Counted from the first letter of the stretch, positions 18,173-27,520 are shown. The stretch: 64,000 nucleotides of DNA from Akkermansiaceae bacterium (GCA_029866215.1 JARWZU010000075.1:1-64000), one strand, 5' to 3'. The notes: generated by a model not told the origin, from the letters alone. Program-made: numbers and translations.

Positions 18173-18379
18173 GGGAATCGCTGGTGTATTGCCTACGAAG
18201 GCTTGCTCAAAAATGCATGGGGGTTGAATGCCAATGCTGGGCTTTCTGCGATCATTTACACCCTGCTTACCGATGTGGAGACCGAGTGCAATGGATTGAT
18301 GACGTACGACCGTGAGGTTTGCAAAATTCCAGGCGATCGGACTGCCGCCGCGAACAGAGGGAAGGCGGATTCGTCGTGA
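18173..18379 (+). pseudogene. Remnant of a glycoside hydrolase family 2 C-terminal region
   Basis: The frame containing 18197-18379 reads EGLLKNAWGLNANAGLSAII, then TLLTDVETECNGLMTYDRE and a stop. In GH2-type hydrolases the stretch YTQLTDVExExNGLMTYDR near the end of the catalytic barrel is highly conserved, so this looks like the last 60 or so codons of such an enzyme with the rest deleted. An in-frame stop lies just upstream at 18170-18172 and no start codon fits. Nothing else gene-like is seen in the 17.9-18.46 kb gap. Confidence 0.6.
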
Positions 18380-18461
18380 GAATGATCTGCCTTGCGATTC
18401 GAGGGACTTGATCTCTTAAGATCGCCAGCCTAGAAGCGGTGAAACTTACGCCCAATTACCG

Positions 18462-19187
18462 ATGAATGTGAGCGATCCGATTTTACCCGAATATCTTCAA
18501 GCTAGGTTTATTCCCAAGGACAAGGGCGGCGAGTGGCCAGACGAGTTCTGGATCATCACGGCCTGCAATCCATACTCGTCTGGAATGTTAGATGGCGATC
18601 AAGATGCCGATCGAAGGCTACGAAGGCATCTTAACAAAAATGGTTACCCAAAGTTTCGGATCAAGGGGATTTCTGCTGATTGGCAACACGAGGAAAAGTC
18701 TTATGGAGTTAGCGGCATTGCGAAAGATGCTTTGTTAGAATTGGGCCGTGAGTTCCAGCAGAACGCAGTTTTCCACATTGTTGGGGACCGATTGAGTGTG
18801 GTCGCTTGCGTCGATGGCCGCGAGGTCACGATTGGATCCTTCCGTGAGCGGATTCGGAGCAGTGAAGATCGGCCCTGTGCTAGGGTCTATGTGATTCGTC
18901 TGGATGAAGCTGTGCTTCAAGTGAAACGGTTTCAGCGAGCCAATCCCTGCCATGTTACAGGAATGGCATGTTATTATGTTGGCATGACCACCTGCAGTGT
19001 CGAAGAGCGATTTGAGCAGCACCAACGTGGGTATAAGGCCGCTGCCTTCGCCAAGCGGTTTGGGGTTGAGTTAGCGTATGAGCGGTTTCCGACTCAAGAA
19101 TTGTTGAGTCTAGAAGCTGCGAAGCGCCTTGAGGCCGACCATGCGGAGTGGTTGCGAGGGCAGGGGTACGCCGTGTGGCAGCATTGA
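18462..19187 (+). CDS. DUF3293 domain fused to a GIY-YIG-like domain
   Basis: 241 residues. Residues about 28-130 match DUF3293 (EFWIITACNPYSS, then GISADWQHEEKSYGV and FQQNAVFHI), a domain of unknown function usually found alone. Residues 140-241 look like a GIY-YIG nuclease fold: VYVIRL at 142-147 and YYVGMTTCSVEERFEQHQRG at 171-190, with a candidate catalytic Arg183 and late acidic residues (EAAKRLEADH, 218-227). A stretch of about 23 residues separates the VYV and YYVG strands, longer than usual. The reading is good but the nuclease activity is inferred. It follows a GH2 remnant and has no obvious operon partner. Confidence 0.7.
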   Translation: MNVSDPILPEYLQARFIPKDKGGEWPDEFWIITACNPYSSGMLDGDQDADRRLRRHLNKNGYPKFRIKGISADWQHEEKSYGVSGIAKDALLELGREFQQNAVFHIVGDRLSVVACVDGREVTIGSFRERIRSSEDRPCARVYVIRLDEAVLQVKRFQRANPCHVTGMACYYVGMTTCSVEERFEQHQRGYKAAAFAKRFGVELAYERFPTQELLSLEAAKRLEADHAEWLRGQGYAVWQH

Positions 19188-19363
19188 CCTACCGCGTTAC
19201 GCGAGAACTAAAAACATTGGCAGTATTATGAGGCGAGTGGCAATGGAAATGCTGGAAATTCGACAAAGCTTGTTAAGAAATGAGAAGAATTTCCAAACCA
19301 AATCAAACCGAATACCCCCCTGTAGAACACGCGATGGGGTAAGCTGATGGAGTCATTAATCTT

Positions 19364-20890
19364 TCAAGAATTTCCCGGCTTAATGAACTTGATGAGGTCC
19401 TCGCGGCACTTTGTTCGGTCGGGCGGGTTGAGGTAGAACATGTGTCCTCCATCGTAATAGGTGGTCGATATGTTAGACCTCACCCCAGCGGGAAGATCCC
19501 GCATGTGTCGCACTGAATAGGCTGTGCCGGCGGGTGGGGTGGCAAGGTCGGTGTGCCCACCCATGATGAGCACTCTGAGATGCGGGTTGTCGGCCATCGC
19601 ATTCGCTAAGCGGTCGCTGACATCGACCACTTGGTTGCCGCCGGTCCAACGCCATGGTTGCACTTTGCGGGAAAGAATCTCGTAAGGCTGATCCTCTTTG
19701 CACCCGAGGTCGCGCCCAAGATAGTCGAGCATGGCCGAAGAAAATGCGCCAAATGAAAGTGCGTATGAGGGGTCATATTCAGCGGAGGCGGCTGATTTGT
19801 CGGTGGTGTCCCATGCGACCCGTGCGTCAAAGCGGCCTATGACCTTGCCCTCCTTGCGGAGAAGTTCTGCACGGAAAAACGTAGGGTGCATCCGAAGATC
19901 ATGATTCAACCAAGTCGTGGCGCTGACGCCCGTCAACCTCGCCAATTTCTCGGCCAAGCCTTGCCGCGCTGCAGCATCGAGGTCATTTCCCTTCAGAAGC
20001 GCGGTGGCATACTCGCCGAACGCGAATTCATTGCTTTCCTTGATGATGGCTTCGCGATCGCCTTGGATCTTGTGGTGGTAGTGAGCGGCCCCAGTGAACG
20101 AGCCAAGGAATGTGGCATAAGAAATTTCATTGCTGCGACTGGGTTGGATCGTCGCGTAATCCATCAACGACGACAGCAGGACCACGCCGTTGAGGTTCAT
20201 GCCATAGCGGGTTTGAAGATGGTTAGACAGACCGGCTGCACGGATTCCGCCGTAGGACTCGCCCAGAACAAACTTGGGCGATGACCAGCGGCTGTGCTCG
20301 GTCACCCAGCGGCGGATGAAATTCCCAACCGCCTCGATGTCCTCGTCCACACCATGGAACTCATCGGCCTTCACCTCTTTGTCAGCACGACTGTAACCTG
20401 TGGAAACAGGGTCGATGAAAACTAAGTCACAAACGTCCAGGATGCTGTGAGGGTTTTCAACCACGACGGCAGGGGGAATGGCTGCGGTGGTCCCATCGCC
20501 GGGGAGATTGACGATTTTTGGACCCAGCACACCGATATGGAGCCAAACGGATGAGGATCCCGGTCCGCCGTTGAAAGCAAAGAGCACTGGGCGGGTCGAG
20601 GGCTCCTTGGTGTCGGTGCGGGTGTAACTCACATGAAAAATCGAGGCTCGCGGCTTTCCATCATCACCCTTAATCTGAATTTTTGCGGTGGTGACTTGAT
20701 AGGGGACTTTCTTGCCAGCGATCATCACTGCGCCCTCGCGAACGATCGGTTCCATGAGTTTTTCGGCAACCTCTTTTGCGGGAGCTTCTGTAGCAGGTTT
20801 CTCAACGGAGTCGGCGGGTTTTTCCGGCGTCTGAGCTCCGAGGAGGCTCATATGGGCGGAAAGGAGAACGGAGATCAGATAGCGTTGCAT
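19364..20890 (-). CDS. Secreted S10-type serine carboxypeptidase
   Basis: 508 residues with an N-terminal signal peptide (cleavage probably after LLGA near residue 19) and a Pro/Glu/Lys-rich linker to about 50. The S10 features are NGGPGSSSVW at 107-116, the nucleophile Ser212 in LGESYGG, Asp448 in GGHTDLATP and His483 in DGGHMFYL, so the catalytic triad is complete. Such enzymes release C-terminal amino acids in the periplasm or outside the cell. The gene stands alone on the minus strand. Confidence 0.88.
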   Translation of the reverse strand: MQRYLISVLLSAHMSLLGAQTPEKPADSVEKPATEAPAKEVAEKLMEPIVREGAVMIAGKKVPYQVTTAKIQIKGDDGKPRASIFHVSYTRTDTKEPSTRPVLFAFNGGPGSSSVWLHIGVLGPKIVNLPGDGTTAAIPPAVVVENPHSILDVCDLVFIDPVSTGYSRADKEVKADEFHGVDEDIEAVGNFIRRWVTEHSRWSSPKFVLGESYGGIRAAGLSNHLQTRYGMNLNGVVLLSSLMDYATIQPSRSNEISYATFLGSFTGAAHYHHKIQGDREAIIKESNEFAFGEYATALLKGNDLDAAARQGLAEKLARLTGVSATTWLNHDLRMHPTFFRAELLRKEGKVIGRFDARVAWDTTDKSAASAEYDPSYALSFGAFSSAMLDYLGRDLGCKEDQPYEILSRKVQPWRWTGGNQVVDVSDRLANAMADNPHLRVLIMGGHTDLATPPAGTAYSVRHMRDLPAGVRSNISTTYYDGGHMFYLNPPDRTKCREDLIKFIKPGNS

Positions 20891-21020
20891 GATGGAAATT
20901 GAGTGGTGGAGAGCTCGGCCGACGAATTTACTTGGTACGAGTTTGGCTGTCGATCGAATCCATGAGCAAGCGGTGATAGATGTGGCGATTTGTTCAGAAA
21001 AATCTTTCGAAATCCCGCCG

Positions 21021-22052
21021 TCACGTCTGCATCGCTTTCACCTCAGAATGAACCATACGAAGCAACTCGGGCGGACCTATCACTTTTGCTTGTCGGCCAA
21101 AGCTCAGGACCCACCGCAAAACTTCCTCCAGTCGGCCGATCTCAAACCTTACCTCGACACGAGTACCTTTGGCATTCAGAGCTTCGACCTCTTGAGTGGG
21201 ATGCCAACGGCGCTCTTGCGCGAGGCGTGCGGCGTAGTCGCGGAGTTCAACCCGCACCAGTTGCCGCGTCTCGTCACCATCGACATTCCAGATTCCAAAC
21301 GATTGCTTTAAATAGCTACTTCCATCAAAGCCTTGAGGCCTTTCAAAATGTGCACTGCCGACCTTGAAGCGGCTGATGCGCGGGAGGGCAAAGGTACGTA
21401 GCGCATCGCGTTTCAGATCGTGTGCGATCAGGTACCAGCCACCCTCGACCTGACCCAAATGCAGAGGCTGCACCTGTCGAGCCTCAAACTGATCCGCTCC
21501 TAGTTTTCTATAATAAAAAGACGTAACATGTTGATTCAAAATAGAATGCGCTATTTTTCCAAATAATTCAATGCTTGTAGCATTCGCCTCGGTGGATTTG
21601 CGGGTGAATGCCTCATCAAGATCGCCCCAAGAGAACTGAACTTCGCCAAGGATCCCGTGAGTGATTCGCTCAAATGCCTCGTTGAGGACATTGGCCAAGG
21701 CGGTTCCTCGGATCGATTCGAGCGCGGTTCGAGCCAGAAATAGGCCCGCAAGATCTTGGACCGTGGTCTGAAACACCGGAAAGTATGAGACATCTTTGCG
21801 GTAGTAGTAGCCGTGCAGCGAATCATTGTAAACCAGCGGCAACTTGAGCTCGTCGCGCATGAATGTGATGTCGCGCTGAACAGTTTTGCGCTGGACACTG
21901 AGTTGCGCCGCCAGTTGAGAGCAATTTGGATACGTACCCGAGCTGATGGCTGCATGAATCTCATAGATTCGAAAAATCGGCCGACGTGTCTTTGCACTCC
22001 GCGTTTTAGCGTCCGCGATGAGCTTCACAAGGGTTCGTTGACTCGTGTTCAT
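21021..22052 (-). CDS. WYL-domain transcriptional regulator
   Basis: 343 residues. Residues 1-80 form a DeoR-like winged helix (SGTYPNCSQLAAQLSVQRKT followed by VQRDITFMRDEL), and residues 150-240 a WYL domain (SFYYRKLGADQFEARQVQPL, then GGWYLIAHDLKRDALRTFAL). A C-terminal extension (WHPTQEVEAL onward) matches the WCX part. WYL proteins bind nucleic acids or nucleotides as ligands and often control DNA repair or phage defence genes. A perfect 15-bp inverted repeat lies 75 bp upstream and could be its operator. The neighbouring target is not obvious. Confidence 0.85.
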   Translation of the reverse strand: MNTSQRTLVKLIADAKTRSAKTRRPIFRIYEIHAAISSGTYPNCSQLAAQLSVQRKTVQRDITFMRDELKLPLVYNDSLHGYYYRKDVSYFPVFQTTVQDLAGLFLARTALESIRGTALANVLNEAFERITHGILGEVQFSWGDLDEAFTRKSTEANATSIELFGKIAHSILNQHVTSFYYRKLGADQFEARQVQPLHLGQVEGGWYLIAHDLKRDALRTFALPRISRFKVGSAHFERPQGFDGSSYLKQSFGIWNVDGDETRQLVRVELRDYAARLAQERRWHPTQEVEALNAKGTRVEVRFEIGRLEEVLRWVLSFGRQAKVIGPPELLRMVHSEVKAMQT

Positions 22053-22126
22053 GTCCGAGACATCGAAGCAGGTCTAGTAGACGCTCTCCAGCCCAGATTG
22101 CAGAGCTTGGGCTAAATCACAACTTG

Positions 22127-22141
22127 TTACAATATATGTAA
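22127..22141. promoter_or_regulatory. Inverted repeat, possible operator of the WYL regulator
   Basis: TTACA-ATATA-TGTAA is a perfect inverted repeat, 75 bp upstream of the regulator's ATG. Autoregulation through such a site is common for winged-helix regulators, but nothing here proves it. Confidence 0.3.
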
Positions 22142-22262
22142 TACGAAACGAAGAAGCATGACTGTGATGGAATGTCCCGGCGCACCATACTCGCGCCATT
22201 ATCCCAACTCACTGTTCTGCTGAGAACCGCCCACAAAGCGATCCGACTCAGCCTGCGCAGGA

Positions 22263-23138
22263 TTAGGAACCAGCGAGTTTAGCAAGCGTGGCGGCGTCCA
22301 CGACGAATGAGCCCGACGCCGACTTTGGCTTTTGACCCTCAGTGAGTTGGTATTCGAAAACCTTTAGGGGTTTCGAAGTTGAAATCTGAGGCATGAGATA
22401 GACCCGCACGGTCATCGCCTCTTTGCCGGTGCTACCAGGCAGCTTTTTGATCGTGTATTTGACCTCATTTGCGCCATCGAGTGCACCGCCGATGACGACC
22501 TCGGCTTCCTTGGCGTTGGCAAAATGATGCCGACTTACTTTGTTGACCTCGACTTCGACCTCGCGGCCTGGGCAGAAAACGTAAACTTTCGCCACGTGCT
22601 TTGCGGGTTGGACTGCAACTGGGATCGTTGGAATTTTGCCGGATGGCTGAGTTTCAGGAGTTTCTTTGAGGTACTTGAGGTTGCCAGTTGCCAGTTCTTT
22701 ACGGACGGTTGGGAGTGCTTCCAGATTAACGAATTCCGCGCGATCGTAGAGCCATCCCCCATTGCCCTTGACGAATGACAGGACTAGGAGGTTGTCGGAC
22801 GGCGTACCCCCGACCCCGAAGTCAATTTTCCCGAAGTACGAGGCCTTGGCGGTCGGGCCGTTTGCTTTCGCTTCGAGCAACTTGAGGCCCCTAACAGTCG
22901 GCGGCACGGTGGGCAACTCGAAGACAGATGCTGGGAATGGCAATTTTTCCGAGACGATGCGATTGCGTACCTCCACGCGGCGGTGTTCCGCGGTCACCCG
23001 CTGCCAGATCGATGCGTCACGCCGGATCATCGATTCACGCCAAGCGCTGTAGGTCGTCTCAAGAGCGGGCTGAAGCGTCTCATCCGCAAGAGCCAGCGCG
23101 CTGGAGATCAACGAAAATGCAAAAAATAGACACTTCAT
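22263..23138 (-). CDS. Secreted protein of unknown function
   Basis: 291 residues beginning with a clear signal peptide (MKCLFFAFSLISSALALADE, cleavage near residue 18). The first half after the signal (TYSAWRESMIRRDASIWQRV) resembles the opening helix of NTF2-like folds, with a later WLYDRAEFVN strand. A threonine/proline linker (ETPETQPSGKIPTIPVAV) leads to a C-terminal beta-rich domain (about 180-291). I do not recognise a named family. It is probably periplasmic. It stands alone between the WYL regulator and a divergent hydrolase-like gene. Confidence 0.7.
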   Translation of the reverse strand: MKCLFFAFSLISSALALADETLQPALETTYSAWRESMIRRDASIWQRVTAEHRRVEVRNRIVSEKLPFPASVFELPTVPPTVRGLKLLEAKANGPTAKASYFGKIDFGVGGTPSDNLLVLSFVKGNGGWLYDRAEFVNLEALPTVRKELATGNLKYLKETPETQPSGKIPTIPVAVQPAKHVAKVYVFCPGREVEVEVNKVSRHHFANAKEAEVVIGGALDGANEVKYTIKKLPGSTGKEAMTVRVYLMPQISTSKPLKVFEYQLTEGQKPKSASGSFVVDAATLAKLAGS

Positions 23139-23222
23139 GACTGAAACGATTGGACAAGATGGCCAATATCACAACAAACAAATTGCACGACGCGTGTGAA
23201 TGAGTGCTCGAAATAATCAACC

Positions 23223-24071
23223 ATGAGTCAAATTTTGCAAAAAGTGGTGCCAATTGGCGAGGCGCGGGACCGCGAAGTCCTCAAGGACGCAGCCACTTAC
23301 GTTTACGCACGGCGTCCAGAGGGCGATGCGCTGGCTCACCTGTTTTTTCCAGATGGACGCGACGGCCCACCGCGAGCGGTTGTCATATTTTTTCATGGCG
23401 GACTTTGGGACTCCCCCACACCGACGCAGTTTGTCCCCCACTGCCTTCACTTTGCGAGCCGTGGCGCGCTCGCCGTCGCCGCTGAAACCCGCACTCTGGG
23501 CAAACATGGAACCAGCGCGATGGAGGCGATCGACGATGCTCGTGAATTGATCCGCTGGTTGCGTCAGAACGCGGACACGTTCAACATAGACCCTAAGAAA
23601 GTCGTAATTGGTGGTGCTGGCGGTGGCGCGCTTCTGGCCCTCCTTGCGGCAATGCCCAAGCCCAAGCACCTGCCGGCGGTTGATGGTGTCGATTGTTTTC
23701 CACAGGCGTTGATTTTGTTCAGCGCCTTGGTAGACCCTGCGAGTAAAGATGCCGCATCCGCTCGGTTTCCTGATCGGCGCACCGCCAAACGCATGAGTCC
23801 AACACGGCTGATGCGCCGAAAGCTGCCTCCGATGCTTTTTTTCCACGGAAAATCAGATCGGATCACGCCTTTTTCCGAAGTCGAAAAATTTCGTCGACGC
23901 CTCCGTTGGCGCGGCAATTCCTGTGAGTTAGTCGACTTCGTAGGTGCAGATCATTCGTTTTTCAATTTCAACGTGAGCCACCGGAACTTCGAACTGACGG
24001 TTCTCGCAGCCGATCGATTTCTAGTAGATCGTGGGTTCCTCGAGCCGGACGGCAGGTCTAGTGAGTTCTAG
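23223..24071 (+). CDS. Alpha/beta-hydrolase-fold protein lacking the nucleophile serine
   Basis: 282 residues with the layout of an esterase/dienelactone-hydrolase-like protein: the oxyanion HGG in VVIFFHGGLWDS near 55-65, the elbow region KKVVIGGAGGGALLALLAA near 125, LFFHGKSDRITPF near 205 and a late GADHSFF with histidine. The elbow reads GGAGGGA where active relatives have GGSAGG or GxSxG, so the catalytic Ser appears to be replaced by Gly. Asp and His are retained. It may be inactive, have a shifted nucleophile, or carry a sequencing error. Confidence 0.75.
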   Translation: MSQILQKVVPIGEARDREVLKDAATYVYARRPEGDALAHLFFPDGRDGPPRAVVIFFHGGLWDSPTPTQFVPHCLHFASRGALAVAAETRTLGKHGTSAMEAIDDARELIRWLRQNADTFNIDPKKVVIGGAGGGALLALLAAMPKPKHLPAVDGVDCFPQALILFSALVDPASKDAASARFPDRRTAKRMSPTRLMRRKLPPMLFFHGKSDRITPFSEVEKFRRRLRWRGNSCELVDFVGADHSFFNFNVSHRNFELTVLAADRFLVDRGFLEPDGRSSEF

Positions 24072-24095
24072 TTAATTTCTACAAAGTTCTCATTT

Positions 24096-24401
24096 TCATG
24101 AAGGATTCGCCCAGAAGTGATATTGTGGTGGGCTGTCGTCACACAGTGAAAGGTTGCGCAGCTTGAGCTTTTCACCAGTGGGCAGTGCAAAGAACTTCGC
24201 GGTCGACAGTCGGTCGGCTGCGGGCATCGGGCAGCTTGGCCAGAAAACCCCCACCCCAAGCACGAGTGGAAGCACGGCGGCACCACGAGCAAGCGGCAGG
24301 TTGTCGCGATCTAACAAAGTCACGCTGACTCTGACGGGATCCACTGCTTGATCAAGGATTTGCTGGTAAGGCACGGGTAGTTCATAGGTGTCGTTGTACA
24401 T
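24096..24401 (-). CDS. Small hypothetical protein
   Basis: 101 residues, opening MYNDTYELPVPYQQILDQAV and continuing with alternating hydrophobic strands (VSVTLLDRDNLPLARGAAVL, then LKLRNLSLCDDSPPQYHFW). It looks like a compact beta-rich cytoplasmic protein. No signal peptide or family is recognised. Its end faces the end of the hydrolase-like gene 24 bp away. I keep it because the composition looks protein-like and the gap would otherwise be unexplained. Confidence 0.5.
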   Translation of the reverse strand: MYNDTYELPVPYQQILDQAVDPVRVSVTLLDRDNLPLARGAAVLPLVLGVGVFWPSCPMPAADRLSTAKFFALPTGEKLKLRNLSLCDDSPPQYHFWANPS

Positions 24402-24494
24402 GGGGGTGAGGGAAAATCGAATTTCTCACGGTACTACAGTTTCCATCGTTGACGAGATCATTTTGCATCGACGTGGGCGATTTTTTTTCGACGC

Positions 24495-24532
24495 AAAAAT
24501 CCCGCGAAATGGAGGCCCATCACGCGGGATTT
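24495..24532 (-). terminator. Rho-independent terminator of mdh
   Basis: On the minus strand the arms AAATCCCGCG and CGCGGGATTT flank a 17-base loop and are followed by further T-rich sequence, 36 bp after the mdh stop. Confidence 0.75.
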
Positions 24533-24567
24533 GAGAAGATCGAGAAACTGAATGGCGTCGCTCGTTC

Positions 24568-25557
24568 TTAGCCGGGAAGCAAGCCCTTCACGGCGTCGCG
24601 CTCTTCCTTGAGCTCGTTGATTGTCAGGTCGATTTTCGCTTGGCTAAACGCGTCGACTGGCACTCCTTGGACCACAGACCATGAGCCATCCGCATCGGTC
24701 CGGATCGGCATGGATGCCATGAGACCCTCCTCGATGCCATAGGAGCCGTCCGAGCACACTGCTACCGAATACCAATCACCGGCTGGGGTTGGAGTGATCA
24801 GGCTCTTGACGGTGTCTAGCGCGGCATTTGCCGCAGAGGCTGCCGAGGAGAGGCCGCGTGCCTTGATGACGGCGGCGCCGCGTTGTTGCACGGTGGCGAT
24901 GAATTCGCCCTTCAGCCATTCGGTGTCGGTGATCACCTCGGTCGCGGGACGACCATCGATCTTGGCGTTGGTAAAATCGGGGTATTGAGTGGCCGAGTGA
25001 TTTCCCCAAATGCAGAGGTTGGTCACCTTGGATTGATGAACACCCGCCTTCTGGGCGAGCTGGCTTTTTGCACGATTTTCATCCAGACGCGTCATGGCGA
25101 AGAACCGGTATTTGCAGATGCCGGTCGCATTGTTCATGGCGATGAGTGCATTGGTATTGCACGGGTTGCCGACGACCAACACGCGGACGTCCTTGGCCGC
25201 ATTGCGCGCGATGGCTTGGCCTTGACCGGTGAAAATCTTGCCGTTGATCCCGAGCAAGTCGGCGCGCTCCATTCCGGCCTTGCGCGGCACCGAGCCAACC
25301 AACAAACACCAGTTGGCATCTTTGAAGCCTTCATCAAGATCAGCAGTTCCCACCACCTCGTTGAGCAGCGGAAATGCGCAGTCGTCGAGCTCCATCATGA
25401 CGCCTTGGAGAGCGGGCAGGCCAGGCTCGATCTCGATCAAGCGAAGATTGACCGGTTGATCCGGTCCGAAGACGAAACCGGAAGCGATGCGGAAAAGTAG
25501 GGCGTAGCCGATCTGGCCAGCGGCACCCGTGATGGATACGGTAATTGGTGTTTTCAT
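24568..25557 (-). CDS. mdh: Malate dehydrogenase
   Basis: 329 residues. NAD-dependent oxidation of malate to oxaloacetate in the TCA cycle. The N-terminal nucleotide-binding motif [10 protein letters not shown] is at 11-20. The mobile loop arginines are in [19 protein letters not shown], near 90-107. [10 protein letters not shown] is followed by the catalytic histidine in [12 protein letters not shown], near 190. The length and the motif order match the large (type 2, eukaryotic-cytosolic-like) malate dehydrogenases. It has its own terminator and no operon partner. Confidence 0.95.
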   Translation of the reverse strand: MKTPITVSITGAAGQIGYALLFRIASGFVFGPDQPVNLRLIEIEPGLPALQGVMMELDDCAFPLLNEVVGTADLDEGFKDANWCLLVGSVPRKAGMERADLLGINGKIFTGQGQAIARNAAKDVRVLVVGNPCNTNALIAMNNATGICKYRFFAMTRLDENRAKSQLAQKAGVHQSKVTNLCIWGNHSATQYPDFTNAKIDGRPATEVITDTEWLKGEFIATVQQRGAAVIKARGLSSAASAANAALDTVKSLITPTPAGDWYSVAVCSDGSYGIEEGLMASMPIRTDADGSWSVVQGVPVDAFSQAKIDLTINELKEERDAVKGLLPG

Positions 25558-25739
25558 AGGGTAAAATGCAAGAGCGCGCGGAAGCTACTCGGCTAGAGCG
25601 ACGGGGTCAACTGGCAAGCCGCACGATCTGATTCCCGCGTGGCATTTTTCTTGCGGTTAGGGTGACATTCGCGAGGCAGGATTAGGAATTGCCATAAATC
25701 GAGCTTTGCGAATCGGTCCTGTCTCGTTTTACTCCTTTC

Positions 25740-26210
25740 ATGATAGACATGCTCGTCCGCCTCTATGATTTGCCGAGTTCCACCGCGCTCGATGAATCCG
25801 CAATCGCACAGGGAGTGACGCTGCGGCGTGCTCGGGCCTTTGAAAAGCACACGGTTTCAGCCTTTGTTCGGGCGCACTTTTCAGAAAAATGGGTGAGCGA
25901 GGTCGAGGTCGCAATGACCCGGCAGCCGATCAGTTGCTTCATCGCTACCAAGGAAAAGCAGATCCTCGGATTTGCCTGCTACGAGACCACGCAACGCGGT
26001 TTTTTTGGTCCCACCGGTGTGGTGGAAACCGCTCGGGGCATGGGCTTGGGAAAAGCTCTGCTTTTAAAATCGCTCGAAGGGCTGCGCGACATCGGCTACA
26101 CTTATGCGATCATCGGAGGTGTCGGCCCAAAAGAATTTTACGCGAAAACGTGCGGCGCAATCGAGATCCCGGGCAGTGACCCAGGAACCTACATCGATTT
26201 ATTGCCCTGA
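25740..26210 (+). CDS. GNAT-family acetyltransferase
   Basis: 156 residues. The GNAT core includes the acceptor-side strand ISCFIATKEKQILGFACYE at 60-78, then the acetyl-CoA binding motif A (VVETARGMGLGKALLLKSLE, about 97-116), with the R/Q-x-x-G-x-G/A pattern seen as ARGMGLGKA. The C-terminus, YAIIGGVGPKEFYAKTCGA, is the usual final strand and helix. The substrate is unknown. A second ATG at 25749 is an equally good start. It is alone and divergent from mdh. Confidence 0.82.
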   Translation: MIDMLVRLYDLPSSTALDESAIAQGVTLRRARAFEKHTVSAFVRAHFSEKWVSEVEVAMTRQPISCFIATKEKQILGFACYETTQRGFFGPTGVVETARGMGLGKALLLKSLEGLRDIGYTYAIIGGVGPKEFYAKTCGAIEIPGSDPGTYIDLLP

Positions 26211-26238
26211 GTGAACGGTGGATCTTTGACAGATTTAG

Positions 26239-27054
26239 TTAGATCGCGTGGATTCCAATCTTGAATTGGTCGCAGAGCTCAGCGACCCTATCTTTTTCTA
26301 ATAGAATGGTCTTCCCTGCCTCGATGGCGATCCCCCCTACCCCAGCTGCCGCACAATTCTCAATGGTGTCCGGCCCGATCACTGGCACATCAAACCGGAA
26401 ATCTTGGTTGGGCTTGGAGACCTTCACGAGCAGCACCTCCTTGCCGCGGCCAAGCTCGCCGCCGCGCTTGATGCAAGCGTTGGTGCCCTCAAACGCCTCG
26501 GCGGCAAGGACCGTGCCGTGACGCACCACCACGCTCTGACCGATGTCGAGCGCACTGGTTTGCTTCGCAATACGAAAGCCAAACGCCGCATCGGAAATTT
26601 GGCGCTTTTTGAAGGCTGGCCCACAGACATGCCCTGGCCCAGGGAGGTGATCCTCCAGAAAGGTGGTGGCCGGCAGCAGCGTGATGCCGTCTTTGGCGAG
26701 CTCATCACCGATCGCGCCAAACAAGGTTTCGGCGTTCCGCTCTTTCACTCTGGCGAGCATCATCAAGGTCCTCAGGTCTGGCCGCAAATCGAATAGATTC
26801 TTCGGTGAAATCTGGCCCATCATCACCGCCTGATTCGCACCCTGTTTTCGGAAGAACTGGATCAACTTGGACAACTGCCCTACGCGAACCCACTCGGTGG
26901 CGTCGGCCAATGTCTCCAAGGTCGGCCGCGTCTCTCCATGAAATGCCGCGACCACCAAGCGGATGCCTGGCGATTTTTTACGGGCCTCGGCGATGAAGGT
27001 TTCGGGATAAACTCCGTTGCCTGCAATGATGCCGATGGTTCGAAGTGGGGTCAT
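26239..27054 (-). CDS. lpxI: UDP-2,3-diacylglucosamine pyrophosphatase LpxI
   Basis: 271 residues of the LpxI (DUF1009) family, which hydrolyses UDP-2,3-diacylglucosamine to lipid X in lipid A synthesis in bacteria lacking LpxH. The N-terminal Rossmann-like IGIIAGNGVYPETF is at 7-20, then VMMGQISPKNLFDLRPD near 77-93, and the C-terminal domain carries RIAKQTSALDIGQSVVVRHG and IEAGKTILLEKD. It supports an outer membrane containing lipid A. It is monocistronic here; the other lpx genes are not in the window. Confidence 0.93.
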   Translation of the reverse strand: MTPLRTIGIIAGNGVYPETFIAEARKKSPGIRLVVAAFHGETRPTLETLADATEWVRVGQLSKLIQFFRKQGANQAVMMGQISPKNLFDLRPDLRTLMMLARVKERNAETLFGAIGDELAKDGITLLPATTFLEDHLPGPGHVCGPAFKKRQISDAAFGFRIAKQTSALDIGQSVVVRHGTVLAAEAFEGTNACIKRGGELGRGKEVLLVKVSKPNQDFRFDVPVIGPDTIENCAAAGVGGIAIEAGKTILLEKDRVAELCDQFKIGIHAI

Positions 27055-27304
27055 GCTGCTTGGATTGAGGAAAAACGCGGTTGAATTGATTCAATCGAAG
27101 TCCCACCAAGACTCCAACCCCAAAATGGGCTTTCGTAGGGTGCGGAGGGTGGCGGAAATCTTGCACCACGGGGAGCACACGCGCCCTCGGGTGCGGGATG
27201 GGTTGGCGAAAATAAATCTCCAGCTTGCCAGCAAATACTCCGGCGAGGGCGCCGAAGCCAACACGCGAGAGAGCGCGTTCATCCCGTGGGCATGTGCACT
27301 GAAG

Positions 27305-27384
27305 TAGCGGCTGTGGGACTCGAACCCACACTCGTTAGAACTCGATTTTGAGTCGAGCGCGTCTACCAATTCCGCCAAGCCGCC
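27305..27384 (-). tRNA. tRNA-Leu (CAA)
   Basis: Cloverleaf on the minus strand: acceptor GGCGGCT pairs with AGCCGCT (first pair G-U), the D arm contains GAATTGGTAGACGC, the anticodon loop is CTCAAAA (anticodon CAA, reads TTG), and the T arm is GTGGG-TTCGAGT-CCCAC. The variable arm is about 11 bases, short for a leucine tRNA. The discriminator is A, with no encoded CCA. Confidence 0.92.
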
Positions 27385-27462
27385 TCGGGGGCGCACAGAA
27401 TGGATGGACAATCCGGTGAGGGCAAGAGGATTTCTCCCTCATCAGTGGATTTTCAGGCATGA

Positions 27463-27496
27463 AAAACGCCGTCCTGCACGAAGCTGGACGGCGTTT
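27463..27496 (-). terminator. Rho-independent terminator of rpmI-rplT
   Basis: On the minus strand AAACGCCGTCC and GGACGGCGTTT form an 11-bp stem with a short loop and end in TTTTTC, 25 bp after the rplT stop. Confidence 0.88.
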
Positions 27497-27520
27497 GATG
27501 GTTTTCAGGTTCTGGGCTGC

